64,000 nt of DNA from Qiania dongpingensis (GTDB taxonomy: Bacteria > Bacillota > Clostridia > Lachnospirales > Lachnospiraceae). Position 1 is the stretch's first letter; every line of letters begins with the position of its first letter. Below the pieces are notes generated by a model. The model did no database searches. It was not told where the DNA came from and saw only the letters and a list, made by a program, of their open reading frames with translations. The stretch is taken from the NCBI RefSeq assembly GCF_014337195.1, contig NZ_CP060634.1, positions 2,170,001 through 2,234,000 of the forward strand, given 5' to 3'. A program made the translations under genes and the position numbers. Below, one piece after another: positions 18,901 to 26,712 of the stretch.

Positions 18901-20613
18901 ACAGTTTCTGTAATTGATTTTAGGCTGGGGAGGGTCTGCCTATCCAGGACGGATATCACAGATTCTCTCCGGGAGCAGCAGGGTCTGCTCAATATGATAG
19001 CCTATACCTTTGATCTGGCAGGCTTTATTGATGTCGTCAGCGGGCGGCTGACCATGCACACCCGCCAGACGGTACTGGAAAATTTGTCTCCGTATTACAT
19101 TGAAAATTACGACAAGGCAATCGAACGTTTTGTGGACCAGTATGGACCCGAAAAACGAGATGATGATGCAGCTTCACAGTTCCGTTTGGAAACCATAAGG
19201 AAGCGCCTCGAGGAAGAGCCGGCGGGATATGAGTTCCTGCTGCCATATCATACAGAACAGGAAGAGAGGTACAAACAGATAAATGTCCTTTGGGGAGATC
19301 AGGATCACAGGACGATCTGCCTGGTTCGGGCAGATGTCACGGATATGCTGGCCGCGGAGAGAAAGTCTCAGTCTGAGCTGGAAAATGCGCTGGATCAGGC
19401 AAAAAAGGCGAATCAGGCAAAGAGTGAATTTCTTTCTGCCATGAGCCACGACATCCGCACTCCCATGAACGCGATCATGGGGATGACTGCTCTGGCTCTG
19501 GCCCATTTGGATGAGGGAAGCCGCGTGGAAGAATATCTGCGCAAAATTTCAGTTTCTTCCAGGCATTTACTGAGCCTGATCAATGATGTGCTGGATATGA
19601 GCAAAATAGACGGGTCGAAGATAAAGCTGAATCGGATGAATGTTTCTCTCACAGAGCAGCTGGAGCAGCTTACCGCGATGATGGCTCCTCAAGCGAAGGC
19701 GGCAGGACTTGAATTTGAGATGAGCACTGAGAATGTACGCCATACTCACTTTTACGGAGATTCCCTGCGCATCAATCAGATCCTCATCAATCTTTTGAGC
19801 AATGCGGTCAAGTTCACCCCAGAAGGGGGCAGAGTAAGTCTTCTCACAGAGGAGCTTCCGGGAGAACAACAGGGTTATGTGCGCTACCGTTTCACGGTCA
19901 GGGATACGGGAACTGGTATTTCGGAAGATTTTCTTCCTTTCATTTTTGAGCCTTTTACCAGGAGCGACAGTGCAGCCCAGATTGAAGGGACGGGCCTTGG
20001 CCTCAGTATCACGAAGGGCTTGGTGGATCTGATGGGCGGCAGGATTTCCGTGTCGAGCCGGGCCGGCCAGGGGACGGTGTTTCAGGTGGAGCTGGAATGT
20101 GAGATTGCAGAGGGGGCAGAGATGCCTGAGGACAGCGGGAGCGGGGAAGAGGTACGTCCGGCCGGTGAGATGTCATTGGCCGGGCGCTGCATCCTGGTGG
20201 CGGAGGATAACGCGATCAATGCGGAGATCACCTGCGGGCTGCTGAATATGTTTGGGGCCAGGGCCGTGGTAAAAAACGACGGACGGCAGGCGGTGGAAGA
20301 ATTTGGAAGCGCTGCTCCGGGGACTTATGACGCGATCTTGATGGATATCCGAATGCCGCAGATGAACGGGTATGAAGCCGCGCGGGCCATCCGGGGAATG
20401 GAAAAGAGGGCGGACGCGGCGGTGATCCCAATCATCGCGATGACGGCCAATGCCTTCGCTGAGGATGTACAGCTGTCCCTGGAAGCGGGGATGACCGCGC
20501 ACGTGGCAAAGCCAATAGATGTGGAAACGCTGCGGGCCGTTCTGTACAGCGCGATGAAATCTGGGAGTTGTGGACAGGAAGGTAACAGTGGACATGGAAG
20601 GGGGAAGGGATGA
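15934..20613 (+). CDS. Very large multi-PAS hybrid histidine kinase with two cysteine-rich PAS domains
   Basis: 1559 residues without a membrane segment. There are at least six PAS-like units: about 10-115, 130-245, 260-378, 385-500, 505-608 and 625-742, plus further weaker ones to about 1130. The first and fifth carry a matching cysteine motif: CYHLAGFKKPCLFC (55-68) and CYAALHGRSAPCEFC (549-563). They could bind metal, an iron-sulfur cluster or sense redox state. H1172 lies in AMSHDIRTPMN. The ATPase has NLLSNAVKFT, DTGTGI and GTGLGLS. A single receiver (about 1418-1540, acceptor near residue 1470 in ILMDIRMPQMNG) ends the protein. GGGAGGAAAC precedes the ATG. The ligand is unknown. Confidence 0.92.
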   Translation: MTMGDFLTVEQTAAILDNVPAAIFVSDMEDRSILYANRLAKKTLLPQASGEVRCCYHLAGFKKPCLFCHAGQLNRTEPFVREFIHPGNHRMYQLSGKLIDWNGKPAHIEYVVDITERKEEEDRSEAFKEELQATLSSIPCGLGVYRVKGEQLSPVFHNPAFYSIMGYSKEHVQSVERETNYLGVHPEDLAVLKKKVQEVIRENSAGQYTYRLWNNEKGEYRWIHLEATVKPGKDGTKLLYGVYSDVSGQQELKKELMDANARTKDIINAIPGGVAIYRVSDIFETRYFSDGVPELCGYTVEEYGEKVKGDASEMTYWEDKDMVVSKLRKAIKDQTVADFEFRKQHRDGHIVWVHIQARQIGEEEGCPLIQCVFHNITDLKEAQLELGHLVNSIPGGIASYRVEEDRFIPTYYSDGVMELSGHTKEEFMELVRDDAMNVIYEPDRDRVSQAARAALASGEVLDVSYRMKHKDGNILWVHLNGRRMGPFSEKMGFYAVFTGMSAETHLYQNIANESADGIYVIDKENYDLLYVSESKNLFTCGNPSLGRKCYAALHGRSAPCEFCTLQSEPEGKEHEMAVGEDGRFYATRFRETDWNGVPAYIKFVRDITEAKKTKKEKERLEEYFQTMARNLPGGVAVVRYEEDGHMTPEYFSEGFAALTGMSMEETWEVYRQDATNGAHPDDVDYIKEQLAMYMASGTDHYEMSHRLRTGTDDYIWVKASFSIIKNREGEKRLYAIYHDITKEKEEQEQIRKQYNDLIMQHYRTPGPDALIVGHCNITKNKILEIIDYTDTGVLERFGSVREEFFTGISGLVVDQKDRQKFLNTYLNAPSLAAFQRNETEQIVECFIQIPNEPSGRYAQFKMNMVSTPDNGDVTGILTVTDITERTISDRILHQLSISGYDFVVDVDLIKDTYKILSYSENADCVPPRQGCHTEWMNHMLDHRIVPRDREQFKKGLDPALMTDRLRKDGPYTFAFSITDDNGDIRTKNMTVSVIDFRLGRVCLSRTDITDSLREQQGLLNMIAYTFDLAGFIDVVSGRLTMHTRQTVLENLSPYYIENYDKAIERFVDQYGPEKRDDDAASQFRLETIRKRLEEEPAGYEFLLPYHTEQEERYKQINVLWGDQDHRTICLVRADVTDMLAAERKSQSELENALDQAKKANQAKSEFLSAMSHDIRTPMNAIMGMTALALAHLDEGSRVEEYLRKISVSSRHLLSLINDVLDMSKIDGSKIKLNRMNVSLTEQLEQLTAMMAPQAKAAGLEFEMSTENVRHTHFYGDSLRINQILINLLSNAVKFTPEGGRVSLLTEELPGEQQGYVRYRFTVRDTGTGISEDFLPFIFEPFTRSDSAAQIEGTGLGLSITKGLVDLMGGRISVSSRAGQGTVFQVELECEIAEGAEMPEDSGSGEEVRPAGEMSLAGRCILVAEDNAINAEITCGLLNMFGARAVVKNDGRQAVEEFGSAAPGTYDAILMDIRMPQMNGYEAARAIRGMEKRADAAVIPIIAMTANAFAEDVQLSLEAGMTAHVAKPIDVETLRAVLYSAMKSGSCGQEGNSGHGRGKG

Positions 20614-21887
20614 AAGACAGATTGACAGGAGCGCTGCTCGTCTTATCTTTTCTCATACTTGTCTCTGCCGGATGCGGCAGCAAAAACAGGGTGATGAATT
20701 ATGAAAATCCGGAAGACCGGGAGATCACGACCATCACGTTTTTTGGAAATAAGTACGAACCGGAAAACGTCGCGATAATTGAAGAGATCATTTCTGATTT
20801 TATGACGGAAAACCCGGATATCCGTGTGTCCTATGAGAGCCTGAAAGGAAGCGGCTATTACGAAGCGCTGAGAAAACGGATGGCGTCCGGCAAAGGGGAC
20901 GATGTCTTCATGGTAAATCATGACGTTCTTCTGGAGCTGGAAGGAAAGGGCCAGGTGGCAGATCTGTCCGGCCTGAGTACCCTGGAGGAATACACAGACC
21001 TCATGAGAAGCCAGATGGATGAAAACGGAAAGGTCACCTGGGTACCGACCACTGTTTCGGCTTTTGGACTATACTGCAATCTGGATCTGTTAAAGGAACA
21101 TGGCCAGAAGGTCCCCGGAAACCTGGGGGAATGGGAAGCGGCCTGTGAGTATTTTGTGAAGCAGGGGATCACGCCGGTCATTGCCAATAATGACATTTCC
21201 ATAAAGACTCTGGCCATAGGCCGGGGGTTCTATCCGGTTTACCGGGAGGGCCGTCAGGCGGAGGTGTTTGAGCGGCTGAACGGCGGGCAGGAAAAGCTGA
21301 GCGGATACCTGACAGAAGGATTCTCTGTCGCGGAGGAACTTTTGCTTTGTGGATATATTGATGCGGAGAAGGCCTTGGACACTGAGAAGACTTCCGACGA
21401 TCTTCAGGAATTTGCCGAAGGGGAGTCGCCGTTCATGCTCACGGGGGCCTGGGCCGCCGGACGAGTGAAAGGGATGAACCAGAAGCTTACCTTTGAAGTA
21501 GCGCCTCTTCCTGTCCTGGAGGATGGCGCGCTGCTTGTCATCAATGCGGATACGCGTCTGAGCGTGAACGCCGGAAGTGAGCATCCCGATGCGGCGATGC
21601 GGTTTGTGGAATATTTCACAAAGGCGGGAAATATACAGAAATTTGCGGATGAACAGTCCTCTTTCAGCCCATTGGCCGGAGGAAGCGCCTCCGCGGTGAA
21701 AGAGATCCGTCCGCTGGTGTCCTGCTATGAAGCCGGCCGGACTGTTATTGGGACGGACAGCCATCTGGAACTGCCAATTTGGGATTTGACCGCGGAAGCT
21801 TCGAAAAGGCTTCTGTCGGGGGAAACGCTGGAGAATGTAATGGAGTGGATGGACCGGCAGGCGGAAATAGAAAGGAATGAGCCTTGA
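20610..21887 (+). CDS. Extracellular solute-binding lipoprotein without a transporter
   Basis: 425 residues with a lipoprotein signal (hydrophobic LLVLSFLILVS, lipobox SAGC near residue 22). The rest resembles family 1 sugar-binding proteins: ITTITFFGNKYEPEN, IIEEIISDFMTENPDIRV, GDDVFMVNHD and PTTVSAFGLYCN. These normally feed ABC importers, but no permease or ATPase gene is nearby. It overlaps the kinase before it by 4 bases and the membrane kinase after it by 1 base. I infer that it captures a ligand outside the cell and presents it to the membrane kinase. It could also work with a distant transporter. Confidence 0.88.
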   Translation: MKDRLTGALLVLSFLILVSAGCGSKNRVMNYENPEDREITTITFFGNKYEPENVAIIEEIISDFMTENPDIRVSYESLKGSGYYEALRKRMASGKGDDVFMVNHDVLLELEGKGQVADLSGLSTLEEYTDLMRSQMDENGKVTWVPTTVSAFGLYCNLDLLKEHGQKVPGNLGEWEAACEYFVKQGITPVIANNDISIKTLAIGRGFYPVYREGRQAEVFERLNGGQEKLSGYLTEGFSVAEELLLCGYIDAEKALDTEKTSDDLQEFAEGESPFMLTGAWAAGRVKGMNQKLTFEVAPLPVLEDGALLVINADTRLSVNAGSEHPDAAMRFVEYFTKAGNIQKFADEQSSFSPLAGGSASAVKEIRPLVSCYEAGRTVIGTDSHLELPIWDLTAEASKRLLSGETLENVMEWMDRQAEIERNEP

Positions 21888-24800
21888 TGAAGCGAGAGGC
21901 AGGCAATATAAAACTTAAAATCACCCTGGCGGCTGTGCTCGTCGGCATCATTCTGGGATGTATGACTTTCTTCTTTGTCAGCGCAGTCCAAAAGCAGCTG
22001 TGGCAGCAGTCCATCGGCACGATTCTGGAGAGCACCCAGCAGGGCTGCAGTACACTGCGGGTACAGCTTCAGGAAGAATTTAAGGTAATGAATACGGTCG
22101 CGGGCTATATAGACCAGTTCACGGCAGATCAGAGCAGTGAGCTGGAGCAGTTCGTAGGAGGCTATAGTCAAGTGGACAGCGGCATCAGCCTGTATCTGGA
22201 AGATGGCTCCTGCTATCCGGCGGAAGCGCGGGAAGATGAAAAGGCGGCGGAGGCGCTTGCTGAGACAGGTCAGAATAGTGGAATAATCGATCCGCATATC
22301 AGCAGCGTCACAGGCGCCAATGTATTCAACTTGTACACTCATGTCACACTTCAGGACGGGACGGAAGGATTTCTTCTGAAGGAGTATGAGGTAGAGAGTA
22401 TTGTAGACAGCTTTACCCTTTCTTTTTATAATGATTCCGGGTTTTCCTATGTGGTTGATTCCGGGGGAAATGTGCTGATTCGTCCGCCCCATCCAAAAAG
22501 CAATAAAACGGTGCAGAACCTGTTTGATATGCTGTCGGAAGGGGAGAACGATCAGGCCAGCCTGGGGCAGTTTAAACAGTCCCTGCTGGAAGCCAGGACA
22601 GGATGGGCTACTTTTACTTACCAGGGGGAGGACACTGTATTCTGCTATATTCCTCTGAAGCTGCAGTCCGACTGGTATTTGATCTCCATCATTCCAAAGA
22701 GCGTCGTAAGCGCGCAGACCAACCAGATCGTGCTTCGCACCCTCACTCTGATCGCGGCGATCATATTAGGGATCACTCTGCTGGTGGCGCTTTATTTCCG
22801 ATATATCAGCCGTACGAACCGGAAGCTGAGAAGTCAGGCGGATTACATCAGTCATCTGTATAATGCGGTGCCGGAAGGAATCGCCCTGGTGACCGTGGAA
22901 CGGCCCTATCAGTTTCTCCAGCTCAATCAGGAAGGAATGCGTCTTCTGGGCTGCGGGGAAAATGCGCTTTTAGGTATTCTTAAAGAAAAGTACCTCGAAG
23001 AGATCGTTTTTCCGGAGGATTATGAGGCACTTGCGGAGATTTTCCGGGATACGGCGGCGGGGAAGCATAAGAATACGTTTGAGAACCTGATATTGAAGGC
23101 GGATGGCAGTTCCTTCTGGGCGGCCGGACTCGTGGAAAAGACGCTGGATGAAGACGGCAGGCCGATTCTGATCATGATGTTCCATGATATCACAGCGGAG
23201 AAGCTGGCAGAAGAGGAAGAAGAAAGAGAAAAGCTGCAGGAACGGATGATGTTGGTCGGAGCAGTTTCCAATGTCTATCCGGTGATCATCAGCCTGAATC
23301 TGAGCCAGGATACACTTAAATTTATTTACACACAGCCTGGACTTCTGGTCAAGATGGGGGAGCAGGAAACGTACAGCGAACTATATCAAGATTTTATCCC
23401 TACGGTACATCCGGATAATCTGGAAGAGTTTAAGAGACGTTTTGAGCCGGGATATCTCCTTCGCACATTAGGCAGGGAAAGAAACGAGATATTCATGGAG
23501 CTCAGGCAGATGCTTAAGGATGGACGGTACCACTGGACATCGACACAGATCATTTCGGTGGAAAATCCTTATTCCGAGGATAAACTGGCAATTCTGATTT
23601 CCCGCCGCATTGACGAACAGCGCTATGAGGAGGAACAGCAGCGCCATGCGCTTGAGAGCGCCCTGGAGAACGCGAAAGCGGCAAGTCTGGCCAAGAGCCG
23701 TTTTTTATCCAATATGAGTCACGACATCAGGACTCCTATGAATGCCATTGTCGGCATGACGGCGATTGCCGCCGCCCATCTGGACGAGCGGGAACGAACG
23801 ATGGAGTGCCTGAAGAAGATAGGCTTATCCAGTCAGCATTTGCTGAGTCTCATCAACGATATATTGGATATGTCCAAAATTGAAAGTGGGAAGCTCTCTC
23901 TGCGGGAAGAACCGTTCAACCTTGCGGAGCTGGTCTCCGATGTCACAGAACTGGTCCGGACACAGGCGGATGCGGGACAGCTCCGGATGAAGCTCCACCT
24001 CGCGGTGCTTAAAAATGAAGCGGTGATCGGGGATCCGCTCCGCATTCGACAGGTATGCTTAAATATCCTGAGCAATGCCGTTAAATATACGCTGCCTGGA
24101 GGAAATATTAATATTGAACTGGAACAGGAAGCGGCCAGACAGCCGGGATATGAAAGCTATGTGTTCCGCTGTACGGACAGTGGGATTGGAATGAGTGAAG
24201 AGTTTTTAGATAAGCTGTTTCAGCCTTTTGAACGGGCGCAGGACTCCACAAGCAGCAAGACGGTCGGAACAGGCCTTGGAATGGCGATCACCAAGAATAT
24301 CGTGGATCTGATGGGTGGAGTTATTCATGTGGATAGTAAGCTGGGCGAGGGATCTGCTGTAACCGTTGTGATGCCTCTGCGGGTGCAGGATGTACAGCCG
24401 GAGGAGGTCCCCGGCGAGTGGGAGGGGGTACGCAGTCTCATAGTGGATGACGACAGGCAGAGCTGTGAGAGCGCAGCCATCCTTTTGGAAGATATGGGGC
24501 TTCGGGCACACTTTGTTACAGAGGCAGAGACCGCTGTCAGCCGGATCGTGGAGGCGAAAGATTCGCCGGACCCGTATGAGCTGGTCATCATGGATTGGAA
24601 GATGCCGGACATGAACGGGGTGGAAGCCACCCGGCGCATCCGGCATGAGGTGGGGGATGAAGTTCCCGTTATCATCTTAACAGCTTATGACTGGACGGAG
24701 ATTGAAAACGAGGCAAGGGAGGCCGGTGTGACGGCATTTTTATCAAAACCGTTCTATCGTTCTAAAATCTGCTATCTGTTGAATGAATTAAGCGGAGAAA

Positions 24801-25246
24801 AGAAAGAGGGAAAGCAGATAGTCTTTTCCGACAAAAAAGATTATACTGGAAGACGGGTCCTGCTGGTGGAGGATAACGCCATGAACCGGGAGATTGCTCA
24901 TGAACTGATCGGAGAGATGGGCCCTGAGGTGGAGGAAGCCTTCGATGGAGCGGAGGCGGTGAGGAAGATGTCTGATTCGGAAGAAGGTTATTATGATCTG
25001 ATTTTCATGGATATCCAGATGCCGGTCATGGACGGATACGAAGCGGCAAAGGCCATCCGCAGGCTGAAACGGACGGATGCGGGAAAGATCCCTATCATTG
25101 CGATGACGGCCAATGCGTTTGAAGAGGATGTGAGAGCGGCTCTGCATGCTGGTATGGATGCTCATTTTGCAAAACCAATCGATATAGAGGAACTGAAAAA
25201 ATTGCTGGATCAGTATCTGAAGAGCTGTGACAGAAAGAAGGCATGA
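21887..25246 (+). CDS. Membrane hybrid histidine kinase with external sensor domain and two receivers
   Basis: 1119 residues from the ATG at 21887, in a TGATG overlap with the binding-protein gene; an in-frame TTG one codon earlier is less likely. A first membrane segment (about 9-30), a Cache-like outer domain (31-280) and a second membrane segment (about 284-306) are followed by a PAS domain (about 318-440) and a weaker PAS-like region. H612 is in NMSHDIRTPMN. The ATPase has NILSNAVKYT, DSGIGM and GTGLGMAIT. Receivers have D903 (VIMDWKMPDMNG) and D1042 (IFMDIQMPVMDG). It has no Hpt. It is the best partner for the adjacent binding lipoprotein. Confidence 0.93.
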   Translation: MKREAGNIKLKITLAAVLVGIILGCMTFFFVSAVQKQLWQQSIGTILESTQQGCSTLRVQLQEEFKVMNTVAGYIDQFTADQSSELEQFVGGYSQVDSGISLYLEDGSCYPAEAREDEKAAEALAETGQNSGIIDPHISSVTGANVFNLYTHVTLQDGTEGFLLKEYEVESIVDSFTLSFYNDSGFSYVVDSGGNVLIRPPHPKSNKTVQNLFDMLSEGENDQASLGQFKQSLLEARTGWATFTYQGEDTVFCYIPLKLQSDWYLISIIPKSVVSAQTNQIVLRTLTLIAAIILGITLLVALYFRYISRTNRKLRSQADYISHLYNAVPEGIALVTVERPYQFLQLNQEGMRLLGCGENALLGILKEKYLEEIVFPEDYEALAEIFRDTAAGKHKNTFENLILKADGSSFWAAGLVEKTLDEDGRPILIMMFHDITAEKLAEEEEEREKLQERMMLVGAVSNVYPVIISLNLSQDTLKFIYTQPGLLVKMGEQETYSELYQDFIPTVHPDNLEEFKRRFEPGYLLRTLGRERNEIFMELRQMLKDGRYHWTSTQIISVENPYSEDKLAILISRRIDEQRYEEEQQRHALESALENAKAASLAKSRFLSNMSHDIRTPMNAIVGMTAIAAAHLDERERTMECLKKIGLSSQHLLSLINDILDMSKIESGKLSLREEPFNLAELVSDVTELVRTQADAGQLRMKLHLAVLKNEAVIGDPLRIRQVCLNILSNAVKYTLPGGNINIELEQEAARQPGYESYVFRCTDSGIGMSEEFLDKLFQPFERAQDSTSSKTVGTGLGMAITKNIVDLMGGVIHVDSKLGEGSAVTVVMPLRVQDVQPEEVPGEWEGVRSLIVDDDRQSCESAAILLEDMGLRAHFVTEAETAVSRIVEAKDSPDPYELVIMDWKMPDMNGVEATRRIRHEVGDEVPVIILTAYDWTEIENEAREAGVTAFLSKPFYRSKICYLLNELSGEKKEGKQIVFSDKKDYTGRRVLLVEDNAMNREIAHELIGEMGPEVEEAFDGAEAVRKMSDSEEGYYDLIFMDIQMPVMDGYEAAKAIRRLKRTDAGKIPIIAMTANAFEEDVRAALHAGMDAHFAKPIDIEELKKLLDQYLKSCDRKKA

Positions 25247-25252
25247 CAGAGA

Positions 25253-26653
25253 ATGGGGCGACAGAGTGAAAAAATCAATAAAAGCAATGGTCTGTGCAGA
25301 CTTGTCTACGACTATTATGAGACGCGGATCCGTTTTGGATTTTATAAGTTCGGTGACAGCCTGCCGCCCATTTCTCAGATCTGTACGGTTTTTCATCTGG
25401 GACGCGCGACAGTCCGGTCTGCCCTGGCCATGCTGGAAAAGGAAGGGTATATCCGGAACGAGGAGAGAAAAGCGGCTGCAGTGATATTCCAGGCGGATTT
25501 CAGCCTGTTCGGGGAGAATGCCGCGAAATATTATGTGCCGCGGAAAGAAGGTATTCTGGATTTTAACGAGTCCGGGAGACTGCTGATCGTACCGTTATGG
25601 GAAAGGGCACTGCAAAGCTGGGGAGAAGAAAGATGGAGGCAGATCCTGCAGGATCTGGATGCGGTCATATCTGATGATGTGCCTCTTACAGTAAAATTTT
25701 ATATGAACGTACTAAGCACATGGGATAACCAGCTGATTCTCAGCCTTTTTTGGGAGGGTATCCGATATCTGCGTTTTCCTTACTTATCCGGCAGAGACGA
25801 ACCGAGAATTACCGTTCAGGAGCTGGAAGGAGTTCTGAGGAAAGATTCTGTATCGTTTTTGAAACAGGAGTTTGAAAGATCTTATAATGAGATGGTACAG
25901 GGCCTGTTCTCTTTTATAGAACAGGCTTCTGTGAGATATCAACTGATGGACGTGGAGCCGGTTCCGTTCCGCTGGAATATCCATAGGCAGCCACAGATAC
26001 GGCATATTCTTGCTTCACAGATCATCCGGGAGATCATGGGCGGAACGTATCCTGTCGGCAGCTATCTTCCGTCTCTGCCTCGGATGAAGGAGAGGTATGG
26101 GGTGTCCCTGACCACGGTCCGGCGGGTACTAAGCCTTTTGGAGACCTTTGGCGTCACGAAATCCTTTCAAGGGAAGGGGACACAGGTCTGTATGGAGCCC
26201 CGCGAGCTGGATCTTTCCAGGACAGAAATCAGGGAAAGCCTGAAGCTGTATCGAGAAAGCCTGCAGCTTCTGGCAATGACGGTCCGGGACGTATCGCTGT
26301 ATACCTTGGGACACACGACAGAGGAAAAATTGACGGAACTGCAGGCAGGCATGTCCCGGATCTTTCGGAAAAAGCGAAGTTATTTATGTTTTGACGTATA
26401 TCTGACGTTTCTTATAAAGGAATGTCCTTTGGCAATGGTCCGGGAATGTTATAAAAAATTGGCGGAACTGGTGGTATGGGGATGTCCTTTTACGCTCTTG
26501 CAGCTGAGGACGGAAAATCTCGATACGATATATTCAGAATCGGCAGTACGGATGGCCGGGTATTTAGAAGACCGGGATCTCGAAGCTTTCTCCGAAGAAT
26601 GGAGAGAGCTTTTGGAGCGGGAGGAGAAACGGTGTCCGCCATCTGCAGGATAG
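25253..26653 (+). CDS. Regulator with two GntR-type DNA-binding domains
   Basis: 466 residues. The first winged helix (about 13-75) reads FGDSLPPISQI, then LGRATVRSALAMLEKEGYI. A second complete one lies near 249-313: PVGSYLPSLPRMKERYGVS and TTVRRVLSLLETFGV. Standard GntR proteins have one such domain plus an effector domain, so this is an unusual tandem form. The linking and C-terminal parts (about 80-245 and 315-466) match nothing I recognise. The gene lies 6 bases after the membrane kinase and probably belongs to the same operon. Whether it controls the operon itself or distant genes is open. Confidence 0.82.
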   Translation: MGRQSEKINKSNGLCRLVYDYYETRIRFGFYKFGDSLPPISQICTVFHLGRATVRSALAMLEKEGYIRNEERKAAAVIFQADFSLFGENAAKYYVPRKEGILDFNESGRLLIVPLWERALQSWGEERWRQILQDLDAVISDDVPLTVKFYMNVLSTWDNQLILSLFWEGIRYLRFPYLSGRDEPRITVQELEGVLRKDSVSFLKQEFERSYNEMVQGLFSFIEQASVRYQLMDVEPVPFRWNIHRQPQIRHILASQIIREIMGGTYPVGSYLPSLPRMKERYGVSLTTVRRVLSLLETFGVTKSFQGKGTQVCMEPRELDLSRTEIRESLKLYRESLQLLAMTVRDVSLYTLGHTTEEKLTELQAGMSRIFRKKRSYLCFDVYLTFLIKECPLAMVRECYKKLAELVVWGCPFTLLQLRTENLDTIYSESAVRMAGYLEDRDLEAFSEEWRELLEREEKRCPPSAG

Positions 26654-26712
26654 GAACTGCCCATATGGAAAATCAGCAAGCGGATTATTTGGACAGCGAG
26701 GAAGGTGGTCTT

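Noticed and set aside
20610..21887. Part of a sugar ABC importer
   Set aside because: No permease or ATPase gene is present on either side; the neighbours are sensor kinases.
26476..26712. Upstream extension of the BvgS-like kinase
   Set aside because: It overlaps the GntR-type gene; the signal sequence begins after the ATG at 26713, which has a strong ribosome site.
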